From the NCBI GenBank assembly GCA_947561585.1, contig CANNZV010001117.1, positions 62,001 to 126,000 on the forward strand: a DNA stretch of 64,000 nt, written 5' to 3'. Under the pieces are notes generated by a model, which saw nothing but the letters and a program-made list of their open reading frames with translations, was not told where the DNA came from and made no database searches. Source of the DNA: Caprella mutica (taxonomy: Eukaryota; Arthropoda; Malacostraca; Amphipoda; Caprellidae). Position 1 is the first letter of the stretch. Each line of letters starts with the position of its first letter. Shown here piece by piece: positions 24,801 to 35,991 of the stretch. Both the position numbers and the translations under genes were made by a program.

Positions 24801-27800
24801 GGAGAAGGGACCGCGCCCATGACAGCGGACTGGGGTCATGATGATGACAGTGTATGTCCACTAGTATACAATATATTTTGTACATTTGACAAAATCATTT
24901 TGTTTTCTCACAAAAGTCAAAACTATGATTTTATGAATGAGTAAGGGTTAAAAAACTAAGCGGGTAATATGCAATTTTTGCAGGCGGGAGCAGTCGGTGG
25001 CCAACCTCGCTCAGCACCAGAGAGTTTGCGAAGGTCGGGAGCCGGAGAAGGGACCGCGCCCATGACAGCGGACTGGGGTCATGATGATGAGGATGACAGT
25101 GTATGTACAGTAGTATACAATATATTTTGTGCATTTGACAAAATCATTTTGTTTTCTTACAAAAGTCAAAACTATGATTCTATGAATGAGTAAGGGTTAA
25201 TAAAACTAAGTGGGTTATATGCAATTTTTGCAGGCGGGAGCAGTCGGTGGCCAACCTCGCTCAGCACCAGTTAGGCAGCGAGGGTCGGGAGCCGGAAAAG
25301 AGACCGCGCCCATGACAGCGGACTGGGGTCATGATGATGAGGATGACAGTGTATGTACAGTAGTATACAATATATTTTGTGCATTTGACAAAATCATTTT
25401 GTTTTCTTACAAAAGTCAAAACTATGATTCTATGAATGAGTAAGGGGTAATAAAACTAAGCGGGTTATATGCAATTTTTGCAGGCGGGAGCAGTCGGTGG
25501 CCAACCTCGCTCAGCACCAGAGAGGCCGCGAGGGTCGGGAGCCGGAGAAGAGACCGCGCCCATGACAGCGGACTGCGGTCATGATGATGACAGTGTATGT
25601 ACACTAGTATACAATATATTTTGTACATTTGACAAAATCATTCTGTTTCTCACAAAAGTCAAAACTATGATTTTATGAATGAGTAAGGGTTATAAAACTA
25701 AGCGGGTAATATGCAATTCTTGCAGGCGGGAGCAGTCGGTGGCCAACCTCGCTCAGCACCAGAGAGGCTGCGAGGGTCGGGAGCCGGAGAAGGGACCGCG
25801 CCCATGACAGCGGACTGGGGTCATGATGATGAGGATGACAGTGTATGTACAGTAGTATACAATATATTTTGTGCATTTGACAAAATCATTTTGTTTTCGT
25901 ACAAAAGTCAAAACTATGATTCTATGAATGAGTAAGGGGTTATAAAACTAAGCGGGTTATATGCAATTTTTGCAGGCGGGAGTAGTCGGTGGCCAACCTC
26001 GCTCAGCACCAGAGAGGCTGCGAGGGTCGGGAGCCGGAGAAGAGACCGCGCCCATGACAGCGGACTGCGGTCATGATGATGACAGTGTATGTACACTAGT
26101 ATACAATATATTTTGTACATTTGACAAAATCATTTTGTTTTCTCACAAAAGTCAAAACTATGATTTTATGAATGAGTAAGGGTTATAAAACTAAGCGGGT
26201 AATATGCAATTTTTGCAGGCGGGAGCAGTCGGTGGCCAACCTCGCTCAGCACCAGAGAGGCTGCGAGGGTCGGGAGCCGGAGAAGGGACCGCGCCCATGA
26301 CAGCGGACTGGGGTCATGATGATGAGGATGACATTGTATGTACAGAAGTATACAATATATTTTGTGCATTTGACAAAATCATTTTGTTTTCTTACAAAAG
26401 TCAAAACTATGATTCTATGAATGAGTAAGGGGTTATAAAACTAAGCGGGTTATATGCAATTTTTGCAGGCAGGAGCAGTCGGTGGCCAACCTCGCTCAGC
26501 ACCAGAGAGTTTGCGAAGGTCGGGAGCCGGAGAAGGGACCGCGCCCATGACAGCGGACTGGGGTCATGATGATGACAGTGTATGTACACTAGTTTACAAT
26601 ATATTTTGTACATATGACAAAATCATTTTGTTTTCTCACAAAAATCAAAACTATGATTATATGAATGAGTAAGGGGTTACAAAACTTAGCAGGTTATATG
26701 CAATTTTTTCAGGCAGGAGCAGTCGGTGGCCAACCTCGCTCAGCACCAGAGAGTTTGCGAGGGTCGGGAACCGGAGAAGGGACCGCGCCCATGACAGCGG
26801 ACTGGGGTCATGATGATGAGGATGACAGTGTATGTACAGTAGTATACAATATATTTTGTGCATTTGACAAAATCATTTTGTTTTCTTACAAAAGTCAAAA
26901 CTATGATTCTATGAATGAGTAAGGGGTTATAAAACTAAGCGGGTTATATGCAATTTTTGCAGGCGGGAGCAGTCGGTGGCCAACCTCGCTCAGCACCAGA
27001 GAGGCTGCGAGGGTCGGGAGCCGGAGAAGAGACCGCGCCCATGACAGCGGACTGCGGTCATGATGATGACAGTGTATGTACACTAGTATACAATATATTT
27101 TGTACATTTGACAAAATCATTTTGTTTTCTCACAAAAGTCAAAACTATGATTTTATGAATGAGTAAGGGTTATAAAACTAAGCGGGTAATATGCAATTTT
27201 TGCAGGCGCGAGCAGTCGGTGGCCAACCTCACTCAGCACCAGAGAGGCTGCGAGGGTCGGGAGCCGGAGAAGGGACCGCGCCCATGACAGCGGACTGGGG
27301 TCATGATGATGAGGATGACAGTGTATGTACAGAAGTATACAATATATTTTGTGCATTTTACAAAATCATTTTGTTTTCTTACAAAAGTCAAAACTACGAT
27401 TCTATGAATGAGTAAGAGGTTATAAAACTAAGCGGGTTATATGCAATTTTTGCAGGCAGGAGCAGTCGGTGGCCAACCTCGCTCAGCACCAGAGAGTTTG
27501 CGAAGGTCGGGAGCCGGAGAAGGGACTGCGCCCATGACAGCGGACTGGGGTCATGATGATGACAGTGTATGTACACTAGTTTACAATATATTTTTTACAT
27601 TTGACCAAATCATTTTGTTTTCTCACAAAAGTCAAAACTATGATTTTATGAATGAGTAAGGGTTATAAAACTAAGCGGGTAATATGCAATTTTTGCAGGC
27701 GGGAGCAGTCGGTGGCCAACCTCGCTCAGCACCAGAGAGGCTGCGAGGGTCGGGAGCCGGAGAAGGGACCGCGCCCATGACAGCGGACTGGGGTCATGAT

Positions 27801-30800
27801 GATGAGGATGACAGTGTATGTACAGTAGTATACAATATATTTTGTGCATTTGACAAAATCATTTTGTTTTTTTACAAAAGTCAAAACTATGATTCTATGA
27901 ATGAGTAAGAGGTTATAAAACTTAGCAGGTTATATGCAATTTTTTCAGGCAGGAGCAGTCGGTGGCCAACCTCGCTCAGCACCAGAGAGTTTGCGAGGGT
28001 CGGGAACCGGAGAAGGGACCGCGCCCATGACAGCGGACTTGGGTCATGATGATGAGGATGACAGTGTATGTACAGTAGTATACAATATATTTTGTGCATT
28101 TGACAAAATCATTTTGTTTTCTTACAAAAGTCAAAACTATGATTCTATGAATGAGTAAGGGGTTATAAAACTAAGCGGGTTATATGCAATTTTTGCAGGC
28201 GGGAGCAGTCGGTGGCCAACCTCGCTCAGCACCAGAGAGGCTGCGAGGGTCGGGAGCCGGAGAAGAGACCGCGCCCATGACAGCGGACTGCGGTCATGAT
28301 GATGACAGTGTATGTACACTAGTATACAATATATTTTGTACATTTGACAAAATCATTTTGTTTTCTCACAAAAGTCAAAACTATGATTTTATGAATGAGT
28401 AAGGGTTATAAAACTAAGCGGGTAATATGCAATTTTTGCAGGCGGGAGCAGTCGGTGGCCAACCTCACTCAGCACCAGAGAGGCTGCGAGGGTCGGGAGC
28501 CGGAGAAGGGACCGCGCCCATGACAGCGGACTGGGGTCATGATGATGAGGATGACAGTGTATGTACAGAAGTATACAATATATTTTGTGCATTTTACAAA
28601 ATCATTTTGTTTTCTTACAAAAGTCAAAACTATGATTCTATGAATGAGTAAGAGGTTATAAAACTAAGCGGGTTATATGCAATTTTTGCAGGCAGGAGCA
28701 GTCGGTGGCCAACCTCGCTCAGCACCAGAGAGTTTGCGAAGGTCGGGAGCCGGAGAAGGGACTGCGCCCATGACAGCGGACTGGGGTCATGATGATGACA
28801 GTGTATGTACACTAGTTTACAATATATTTTTTACATTTGACCAAATCATTTTGTTTTCTCACAAAAGTCAAAACTATGATTTTATGAATGAGTAAGGGTT
28901 ATAAAACTAAGCGGGTAATATGCAATTTTTGCAGGCGGGAGCAGTCGGTGGCCAACCTCGCTCAGCACCAGAGAGGCTGCGAGGGTCGAGAGCCGGAGAA
29001 GGGACCGCGCCCATGACAGCGGACTGCGGTCATGATGATGACAGTGTATGTACACTAGTATACAATATATTTTGTACATTTGACAAAATCATTTTGTTTT
29101 CTCACAAAAGTCAAAACTATGATTTTATGAATGAGTAAGGGTTATAAAACTAAGCGGGTAATATGCAATTTTTGCAGGCGGGAGCAGTCGGTGGCCAACC
29201 TCGCTCAGCACCAGAGAGGCTGCGAGGGTCGGGAGCCGGAGAAGGGACCGCGCCCATGACAGCGGACTGGGGTCATGATGATGAGGATGACAGTGTATAT
29301 ACAGTAGTATACAATATATTTTGTGCATTTGACAAAATCACTTTGTTTTCTTACAAAAGTCAAAACTATGATTCTATGAATGAGTAAGGGGTTATAAAAC
29401 TAAGCGGGTTATATGCAGTTTTTGCAGGGAGGAGCTGTCTGTGGCCAACCTCGCTCAGCACCAGAGAGGCTGCGAGGGTCGGGAGCCGGAGAAGAGACCG
29501 CGCCCATGACAGCGGACTGGGGTCATGATGATGAGGATGACAGTGTATGTACAGTAGTATACAACATATTTTGTGCATTTGACAAAATCATTTTGTTTTC
29601 TTACAAAAGTCAAAACTATGATTCTATGAATGAGTAAGGGGTTATAAAACTAAGCGGGTTATATGCAATTTTTGCAGGCGGGAGCAGTCGGTGGCCAACC
29701 TCACTCAGCACCAGAGAGGCTGCGAGGGTCGGGAGCCGGAGAAGGGACCGCGCCCATGACAGCGGACTGGGGTCATGATGATGAGGATGACAGTGTATGT
29801 ACAGTAGTATACAACATATTTTGTGCATTTGACAAAATCATTTTGTTTTCTCACAAAAGTCAAAACTATGATTTTATGAATGAGTAAGGGTTATAAAACT
29901 AAGCGGGTAATATGCAATTTTTGCAGGCGGGAGCAGTCGGTGGCCAACCTCACTCAGCACCAGAGAGGCTGCGAGGGTCGGGAGCCGGAGAAGGGACCGC
30001 GCCCATGACAGCGGACTGGGGTCATGATGATGAGGATGACAGTGTATGTACAGAAGTATACAATATATTTTGTGCATTTTACAAAATCATTTTGTTTTCT
30101 TACAAAAGTCAAAACTATGATTCTATGAATGAGTAAGAGGTTATAAAACTAAGCGGGTTATATGCAATTTTTGCAGGCAGGAGCAGTCGGTGGCCAACCT
30201 CGCTCAGCACCAGAGAGTTTGCGAAGGTCGGGAGCCGGAGAAGGGACTGCGCCCATGACAGCGGACTGGGGTCATGATGATGACAGTGTATGTACACTAG
30301 TTTACAATATATTTTTTACATTTGACCAAATCATTTTGTTTTCTCACAAAAGTCAAAACTATGATTTTATGAATGAGTAAGGGTTATAAAACTAAGCGGG
30401 TAATATGCAATTTTTGCAGGCGGGAGCAGTCGGTGGCCAACCTCGCTCAGCACCAGAGAGGCTGCGAGGGTCGGGAGCCGGAGAAGGGACCGCGCCCATG
30501 ACAGCGGACTGCGGTCATGATGATGACAGTGTATGTACACTAGTATACAATATATTTTGTACATTTGACAAAATCATTTTGTTTTCTCACAAAAGTCAAA
30601 ACTATGATTTTATGAATGAGTAAGGGTTATAAAACTAAGCGGGTAATATGCAATTTTTGCAGGCGGAGCAGTCGGTGGCCAACCTCGCTCAGCACCAGAG
30701 AGGCTGCGAGGGTCGGGAGCCGGAGAAGGGACCGCGCCCATGACAGCGGACTGGGGTCATGATGATGAGGATGACAGTGTATATACAGTAGTATACAATA

Positions 30801-33800
30801 TATTTTGTGCATTTGACAAAATCACTTTGTTTTCTTACAAAAGTCAAAACTATGATTCTATGAATGAGTAAGGGGTTATAAAACTAAGCGGGTTATATGC
30901 AGTTTTTGCAGGCAGGAGCTGTCTGTGGCCAACCTCGCTCAGCACCAGAGAGGCTGCGAGGGTCGGGAGCCGGAGAAGAGACCGCGCCCATGACAGCGGA
31001 CTGGGGTCATGATGATGAGGATGACAGTGTATGTACAGTAGTATACAACATATTTTGTGCATTTGACAAAATCATTTTGTTTTCTTACAAAAGTCAAAAC
31101 TATGATTCTATGAATGAGTAAGGGGTTATAAAACTAAGCGGGTTATATGCAATTTTTGCAGGCAGGAGCAGTCTGTGGCCAACCTCGCTCAGCACCAGAG
31201 AGGCTGCGAGGGTCGGGAGCCGGAGAAGGGACCGCGCCCATGATAGCGGACTGGGGTCATGATGATGAGGATGACAGTGTATGTACAGTAGTATACAACA
31301 TATTTTGTGCATTTGACAAAATCATTTTGTTTTCTTACAAAAGTCAAAACTATGATTCTATGAATGAGTAAGGGGTTATAAAACTAAGCGGGTTATATGC
31401 AATTTTTGCAGGCAGGAGCAGTCGGTGGCCAACCTCGCTCAGCACCAGAGAGGCTGCGAGAGTCGGGAGCCAAGAAAGGGACCGCGCCCATGACAGCGGA
31501 CTGCGATCATGATGATGACAGTGTATGTACACTAGTATACAATATATTTCGTACATTTGACAAAATCATTTTGTTTTCTTACAAAAGTCAAAACTATGAT
31601 TCTATGAATGAGTAAGGGGTTATAAAACTAAGCGGGTTATATGCAATTTTTGCAGGCGGGAGCAGTCGGTGGCCAGCCTCGCTTGGCATCAGAGAGACTG
31701 TGTTTTTTGGTAGCCGGAAGAGAGGTCGTGCCCATGACAGCGGACTGGGGTCATGATGATGATGATGACAGTGTATGTAAACTAGTATACAATATATTTT
31801 GTACATTTGACAAAATCATTTTGTTTTCTCACAAAAGTCAAAACTATGATTTTATGAATGAGTAAGGGTTATAAAACTAAGCGGGTAATATGCAATTTTT
31901 GCAGGCGGGAGCAGTCGGTGGCCAACCACGCTCAGCACCAGAGAGGCTGCGAGGGTCGGGAGCCGGAGAAGGGACTGCGCCAATGACAGCGGACTGGGGT
32001 CATGATGATGAGGATTACAGTGTATGTACAGTAGTATACAATATATTTTGTGCATTTGACAAAATCATTTTGTTTTCTTACAAAAGTCAAAACTATGATT
32101 CTATGAATGAGTAAGGGGTTATAAAACTAAGCGGGTAATATGCAATTTTTGCAGGCGGGAGCAGTCGGTGGCCAACCTCGCTCAGCACCAGAGAGGCTGC
32201 GAGGGTCGGGAGCCGGAGAAGGGACCGCGCCCATGACAGCGGACTGGGGTCATGATGATGACAGTGTATGTACACTAGTATACAATATATTTTGTACATT
32301 TGACAAAATCATTTTGTTTTCTCACAAAAGTCAAAACTATGATTTTATGAATGAGTAAGGGTTAAAAAACTAAGCGGGTAATATGCAATTTTTGCAGGCG
32401 GGAGCAGTCGGTGGCCAACCTCGCTCAGCACCAGAGAGTTTGCGAAGGTCGGGAGCCGGAGAAGGGACCGCGCCCATGACAGCGGACTGGGGTCATGATG
32501 ATGACAGTGTATGTACACTAGTATACAATATATTTTGTACATTTGACAAAATCATTTTGTTTTCTCACAAAAGTCAAAACTATGATTTTATGAATGAGTA
32601 AGGGTTAAAAAACTAAGCGGGTAATATGCAATTTTTGCAGGCGGGAGCAGTCGGTGGCCAACCTCGCACAGCACCAGAGAGTTTGCGAAGGTCGGAAGCC
32701 GGAGAAGGGACCGCGCCCATGACAGCGGACTGGGGTCATGATGATGAGGATGACAGTGTATGTACAGTAGTATACAATATATTTTGTGCATTTGACAAAA
32801 TCATTTTGTTTTCTTACAAAAGTCAAAACTATGATTTTATGAATGAGTAAGGGTTAAAAAACTAAGCGGGTAATATGCAATTTTTGCAGGCGGGAGCAGT
32901 CGGTGGCCAACCTCGCTCAGCACCAGAGAGTTTGCGAAGGTCGGGAGCCGGAGAAGGGACCGCGCCCATGAGAGCGGACTGGGGTCATGAGGATGACAGT
33001 GTATGTACAGTAGTATACAATATATTTTGTGCATTTGATAAAATCATTTTGTTTTCTTACAAAAGTCAAAACTATGATTCTATGAATGAGTAAGGGGTTA
33101 TAAAACTAAGCGGGTTATATGCAATTTTTGCAGGCGGGAGCAGTCGGTGGCCAACCTCGCTCAGCACCAGAGAGGCTGCGAGCGTCGGGAGCCGGAGAAG
33201 GGACCGCGCCCATGACAGCGGACTGGGGTCATGATGATGAGGATGACAGTGTATGTACAGAAGTATACAATATATTTTGTGCATTTGACAAAATCATTTT
33301 GTTTTCTTACAAAAGTCAAAACTATGATTCTATGAATGAGTAAGGGGTTATAAAACTAAGCGGGTTATATGCCATTTTTGCAGGCAGGAGCAGTCGGTGG
33401 CCAACCTCGCTCAGCACCAGAGAGTTTGCGAAGGTCGGGAGCCGGAGAAGGGACCGCGCCCATGACAGCGGACTGGGGTCATGATGATGACAGTGTATGT
33501 ACACTAGTATACAATATATTTTGTACATTTGACAAAATCATTTTGTTTTCTCACAAAAGTCAAAACTATGATTTTATGAATGAGTAAGGGTTAAAAAACT
33601 AAGCGGGTAATATGCAATTTTTGCAGGCGGGAGCAGTCGGTGGCCAACCTCGCTCAGCACCAGAGAGTTTACGAAGGTCGGGAGCCGGAGAAGGGACCGC
33701 GCCCATGACAGCGGACTGGGGTCATGATGATGAGGATGACAGTGTATGTACAGTAGTATACAATATATTTTGTGCATTTGACAAAATCATTTTGTTTTCT

Positions 33801-34987
33801 TACAAAAGTCAAAACTATGATTCTATGAATGAGTAAGGGTTAATAAAACTAAGCGGGTTATATGCAATTTTTGCAGGCAGGAGCAGTCTGTGGCCAACCT
33901 CGCTCAGCACCAGAGAGGCTGCGAGGGTCGGGAGCCGGAGAAGGGACCGCGCCCATGATAGCGGACTGGGGTCATTATGATGAGGATGACAGTGTATGTA
34001 CAGTAGTATACAACATATTTTGTGCATTTGACAAAATCATTTTGTTTTCTTACAAAAGTCAAAACTATGATTCTATGAATGAGTAAGGGGTTATAAAACT
34101 AAGCGGGTTATATGCAATTTTTGCAGGCAGGAGCAGTCGGTGGCCAACCTCGCTCAGCACCAGAGAGGCTGCGAGAGTCGGGAGCCAAGAAAGGGACCGC
34201 GCCCATGACAGCGGACTGCGATCATGATGATGACAGTGTATGTACACTAGTATACAATATATTTCGTACATTTGACAAAATCATTTTGTTTTCTTACAAA
34301 AGTAAAACTATGATTCTATGAATGAGTAAGGGGTTATAAAACTAAGCGGGTTATATGCAATTTTTGCAGGCGGGAGCAGTCGGTGGCCAACATCGCTCAG
34401 CACCAGAGAGGCTGCGAGGGTCGGGAGCCGGAGAAGGGACCGAGCCCATGACAGCGGACTGGGGTCATGATGATGATGATGACAGTGTATGTACAGTAGT
34501 ATACAATATATTTTGTGCATTTGACAAAATCATTTTGTTTTATTACAAAAGTCAAAACTATGATTCTATGAATGAGTAAGGGGTTATAAAACTAAGCGGG
34601 TTATATGCAATTTTTTACAGGCGGGAGCAGTCGGTGGCCAGCCTCGCTTGGCATCAGAGAGACTGTGTTTTTTGGTAGCCGGAAGAGAGGTCGTGCCCAT
34701 GACAGCGGACTGGGGTCATGATGATGAGGATGACAGTGTATGTACAGTAGTATACAATATATTTTGTGCATTTGACAAAATCACTTTGTTTTCTTACAAA
34801 AGTCAAAACTATGATTCTATGAATGAGTAAGGGGTTATAAAACTAAGCGGGTTATATGCAGTTTTTGCAGGCGGGAGCTGTCTGTGGCCAACCTCGCTCA
34901 GCACCAGAGAGGCTGCGAGGGTCGGGAGCCGGAGAAGGGACCGCGCCCATGACAGCGGACTGGGGTCATGATGATGAGGATGACAGT
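12898..34987 (+). CDS. Putative giant repeat protein encoded by ~90 symmetric phase-0 exons
   Basis: Each unit has a branch-like ACTAAG, a TTTTTGCAG acceptor, an open exon and a GTATGT-type donor. Exons are 111 nt (37 codons) or 117 nt (39 codons) and start and end in phase 0, so the reading frame survives any exon number. The consensus module begins AGAVGGQPRSAPERLRGSG and ends GTAPMTADWGHDD(ED)DS. The first half is basic and Gly/Pro/Ala-rich; the end is acidic with an invariant HDD. There is no signal peptide, membrane segment or cysteine framework within the array itself. If all exons were joined the product would be about 3,400 residues of low-complexity repeat. By my reading 85 of 90 exons are intact. 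No known family is recognised. The alternative is an untranscribed macrosatellite derived from one exon-intron unit. RNA evidence would decide. Confidence 0.45.
13634..13745 (+). pseudogene. Array unit 4: module exon with 5-nt deletion
   Basis: AGAGAGGTGGGTCGGG replaces AGAGAGGCTGCGAGGGTCGGG, giving a 112-nt exon that shifts the frame if included. Unit 22 carries the identical deletion, so the two share a duplication history. Confidence 0.85.
16845..16955 (+). pseudogene. Array unit 17: module exon with in-frame TGA
   Basis: The exon starts GCAATAGCA instead of GCGGGAGCA and changes CTG CGA to CTG TGA at 16,890-16,892. Its higher-order partner, unit 31 (20,305), keeps CGA, so this nonsense change is younger than the 3.46-kb duplication. 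Confidence 0.85.
17089..17205 (+). CDS. Array unit 18: divergent module (CFLV type)
   Basis: Residues 10-25 differ strongly from the consensus: RLASERLCFLVAGREVV replaces RSAPERLRGSGAGEGTA. This introduces Cys and a short hydrophobic stretch while keeping frame, length, HDDDDDS end and splice sites. Identical or near-identical copies occur as units 32 (20,549), 77 (31,656) and 89 (34,621), marking higher-order blocks. Confidence 0.6.
18081..18192 (+). pseudogene. Array unit 22: module exon with 5-nt deletion
   Basis: Same 5-nt deletion as unit 4, 4,447 bases (18 units) away. The spacing to unit 23 is 245 rather than 250, as the deletion predicts. Confidence 0.85.
24491..24607 (+). pseudogene. 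Array unit 48: module exon with in-frame TAA
   Basis: GGA GAA is changed to GGA TAA (24,554-24,556) by a single substitution. Splice sites are intact. Confidence 0.85.
30663..30778 (+). pseudogene. Array unit 73: module exon with 1-nt deletion
   Basis: The exon begins GCGGAGCAG instead of GCGGGAGCAG. The 1-nt loss also explains why the offset to the paralogous block changes from 11,108 to 11,107 at this point. The frame is lost downstream if the exon is included. Confidence 0.85.
34621..34737 (+). CDS. Array unit 89: CFLV-type module with altered acceptor
   Basis: This is the fourth copy of the divergent module. Its acceptor is TTTTTTACAG rather than TTTTTGCAG, and the following intron is the TACAGTAG (type B) form instead of the TAAACTAG form of the other three copies. 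It is therefore a recombinant between unit types. Confidence 0.6.
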
Positions 34988-35120
34988 GTATGTACAGTAG
35001 TATACAACATATTTTGTGCATTTGACAAAATCATTATGTTTTCTTACAAAAGTCAAAACTATGATTCTATGAATGAGTAAGGGGTTATAAAACTAAGCGG
35101 GTTATATGCAATTTTTGCAG

Positions 35121-35150
35121 GCAGGAGCCTGTTGCAGGCAATTATTTATG
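35121..35150 (+). pseudogene. Truncated last array unit (unit 91) and array edge
   Basis: After a normal acceptor only GCAGGAGC of the module remains. The sequence then changes to CTGTTGCAGGCAATTATTTATGGGG and enters the 3' cassette, whose homologue starts near 10,418. This is the right-hand breakpoint of the array. Confidence 0.85.
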
Positions 35151-35780
35151 GGGATGATAGAATTTGTGTTAACAAAAGTGTGATACGGCCGAACGTGTCA
35201 CACTTATTATAGTATATATTTTATAGTCTGATTATAGTATAGAACTACATAGATAGACATTAGATAAGGCTACCATATAATACATGCATGCTCATTTGTC
35301 TCACAAAAAAATGAATAAAGACAAGTCCAGAAGATTCGACAAATCCGTAACTATTATTTGAATGAAGATTTATGATATGTGGAATAATTGTGTGTAAATG
35401 TACCTACCTAGATATTTGTAGTTAATCTACTTACTTATTCTTCATACTGTTGCAAAAATCAGAGTTTGGGGGGAGGGCGGGGGGCGGGGCTCAGCAAACG
35501 GCGTATCGACTAAACTATTAAATCTGTGGCCTGCCTAATACAAAACGAAGCAGAAAAAAACTCAAAGACAATCGAATTTATGAATTTTAATAATTCATAT
35601 TAAAATCATTTTAGTTTTGAACTTTTCTATTTCTATTTCAGTTATTCGTCAACAAGGCATCTCCTCTCGAACTACGACAGAGTGAGTATTGAGTATTTCA
35701 AATAGAAAAATTAAACCCAAAAATCAAATCAAACTTCAATCTAGGAAATTAATTGATAAATATATGACAGATACGATTTA
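35150..35780 (+). repeat. 3' cassette, copy 2
   Basis: Paralogue of 10,425-11,340 without the 300-bp MITE. It contains a GGGGGGAGGGCGGGGGGCGGGG run at about 35,466-35,487 and the 40-nt microexon. Confidence 0.9.
35642..35681 (+). CDS. 40-nt microexon, cassette copy 2
   Basis: Acceptor TTTCTATTTCAG and donor GTGAGT as in copy 1. In the frame continuous with the next exon it reads YSSTRHLLSNYDR. Because it is 40 nt long, it cannot be joined in this frame directly to a phase-0 array exon. If joined in phase 0 it reads LFVNKASPLELRQ and changes the frame of the following exon. A further possible 25-nt copy (35,820-35,844, ..CGAACAAAGGCAGA|GTAGGG) follows. Confidence 0.45.
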
Positions 35781-35991
35781 AATGAAATGTGAAAATCTAT
35801 AATTTTTGTACAATTTTAGAACTCTCTGCTCGAACAAAGGCAGAGTAGGGTTTTAAACCCTACCTTTTGGTTTAAAATATAAACCAAAATATTCAGTCGA
35901 ATTTTCATCCAGGATATTTATTGATTTATTTCATTTCGATTAAAAGAAATGTATTTTTTATCGTATTTTAACACCATTGTTCATTTTACAG

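Larger units (their letters stand above)
12898..35136 (+). repeat. Tandem array of 90 exon-intron units (242-251 bp) plus one truncated unit
   Basis: Module starts (first base after CAG): 12898, 13141, 13384, 13634, 13879, 14129, 14372, 14622, 14866, 15116, 15359, 15609, 15852, 16095, 16345, 16595, 16845, 17089, 17338, 17588, 17831, 18081, 18326, 18576, 18819, 19069, 19312, 19555, 19805, 20055, 20305, 20549, 20798, 21048, 21291, 21534, 21784, 22027, 22276, 22526, 22769, 23019, 23263, 23506, 23749, 23999, 24242, 24491, 24741, 24984, 25234, 25484, 25726, 25976, 26219, 26469, 26713, 26963, 27206, 27456, 27699, 27949, 28199, 28442, 28692, 28935, 29178, 29428, 29678, 29927, 30177, 30420, 30663, 30912, 31162, 31412, 31656, 31905, 32155, 32398, 32641, 32890, 33134, 33384, 33627, 33877, 34127, 34370, 34621, 34871; truncated unit 35121. 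Unit length equals exon (111 or 117, rarely 112 or 116) plus an intron of 132 or 133. All units are head to tail on the plus strand. Confidence 0.99.

Noticed and set aside
13088..35021. About 85 minus-strand ORFs of 60-80 codons across the array
   Set aside because: They are the complement of the module and intron and repeat with the unit. They cross the plus-strand splice signals and have no independent start or splice support.
12898..35136. CRISPR-like array
   Set aside because: Units are about 247 bp with no unique spacers; every part of the unit repeats, and the DNA is animal.
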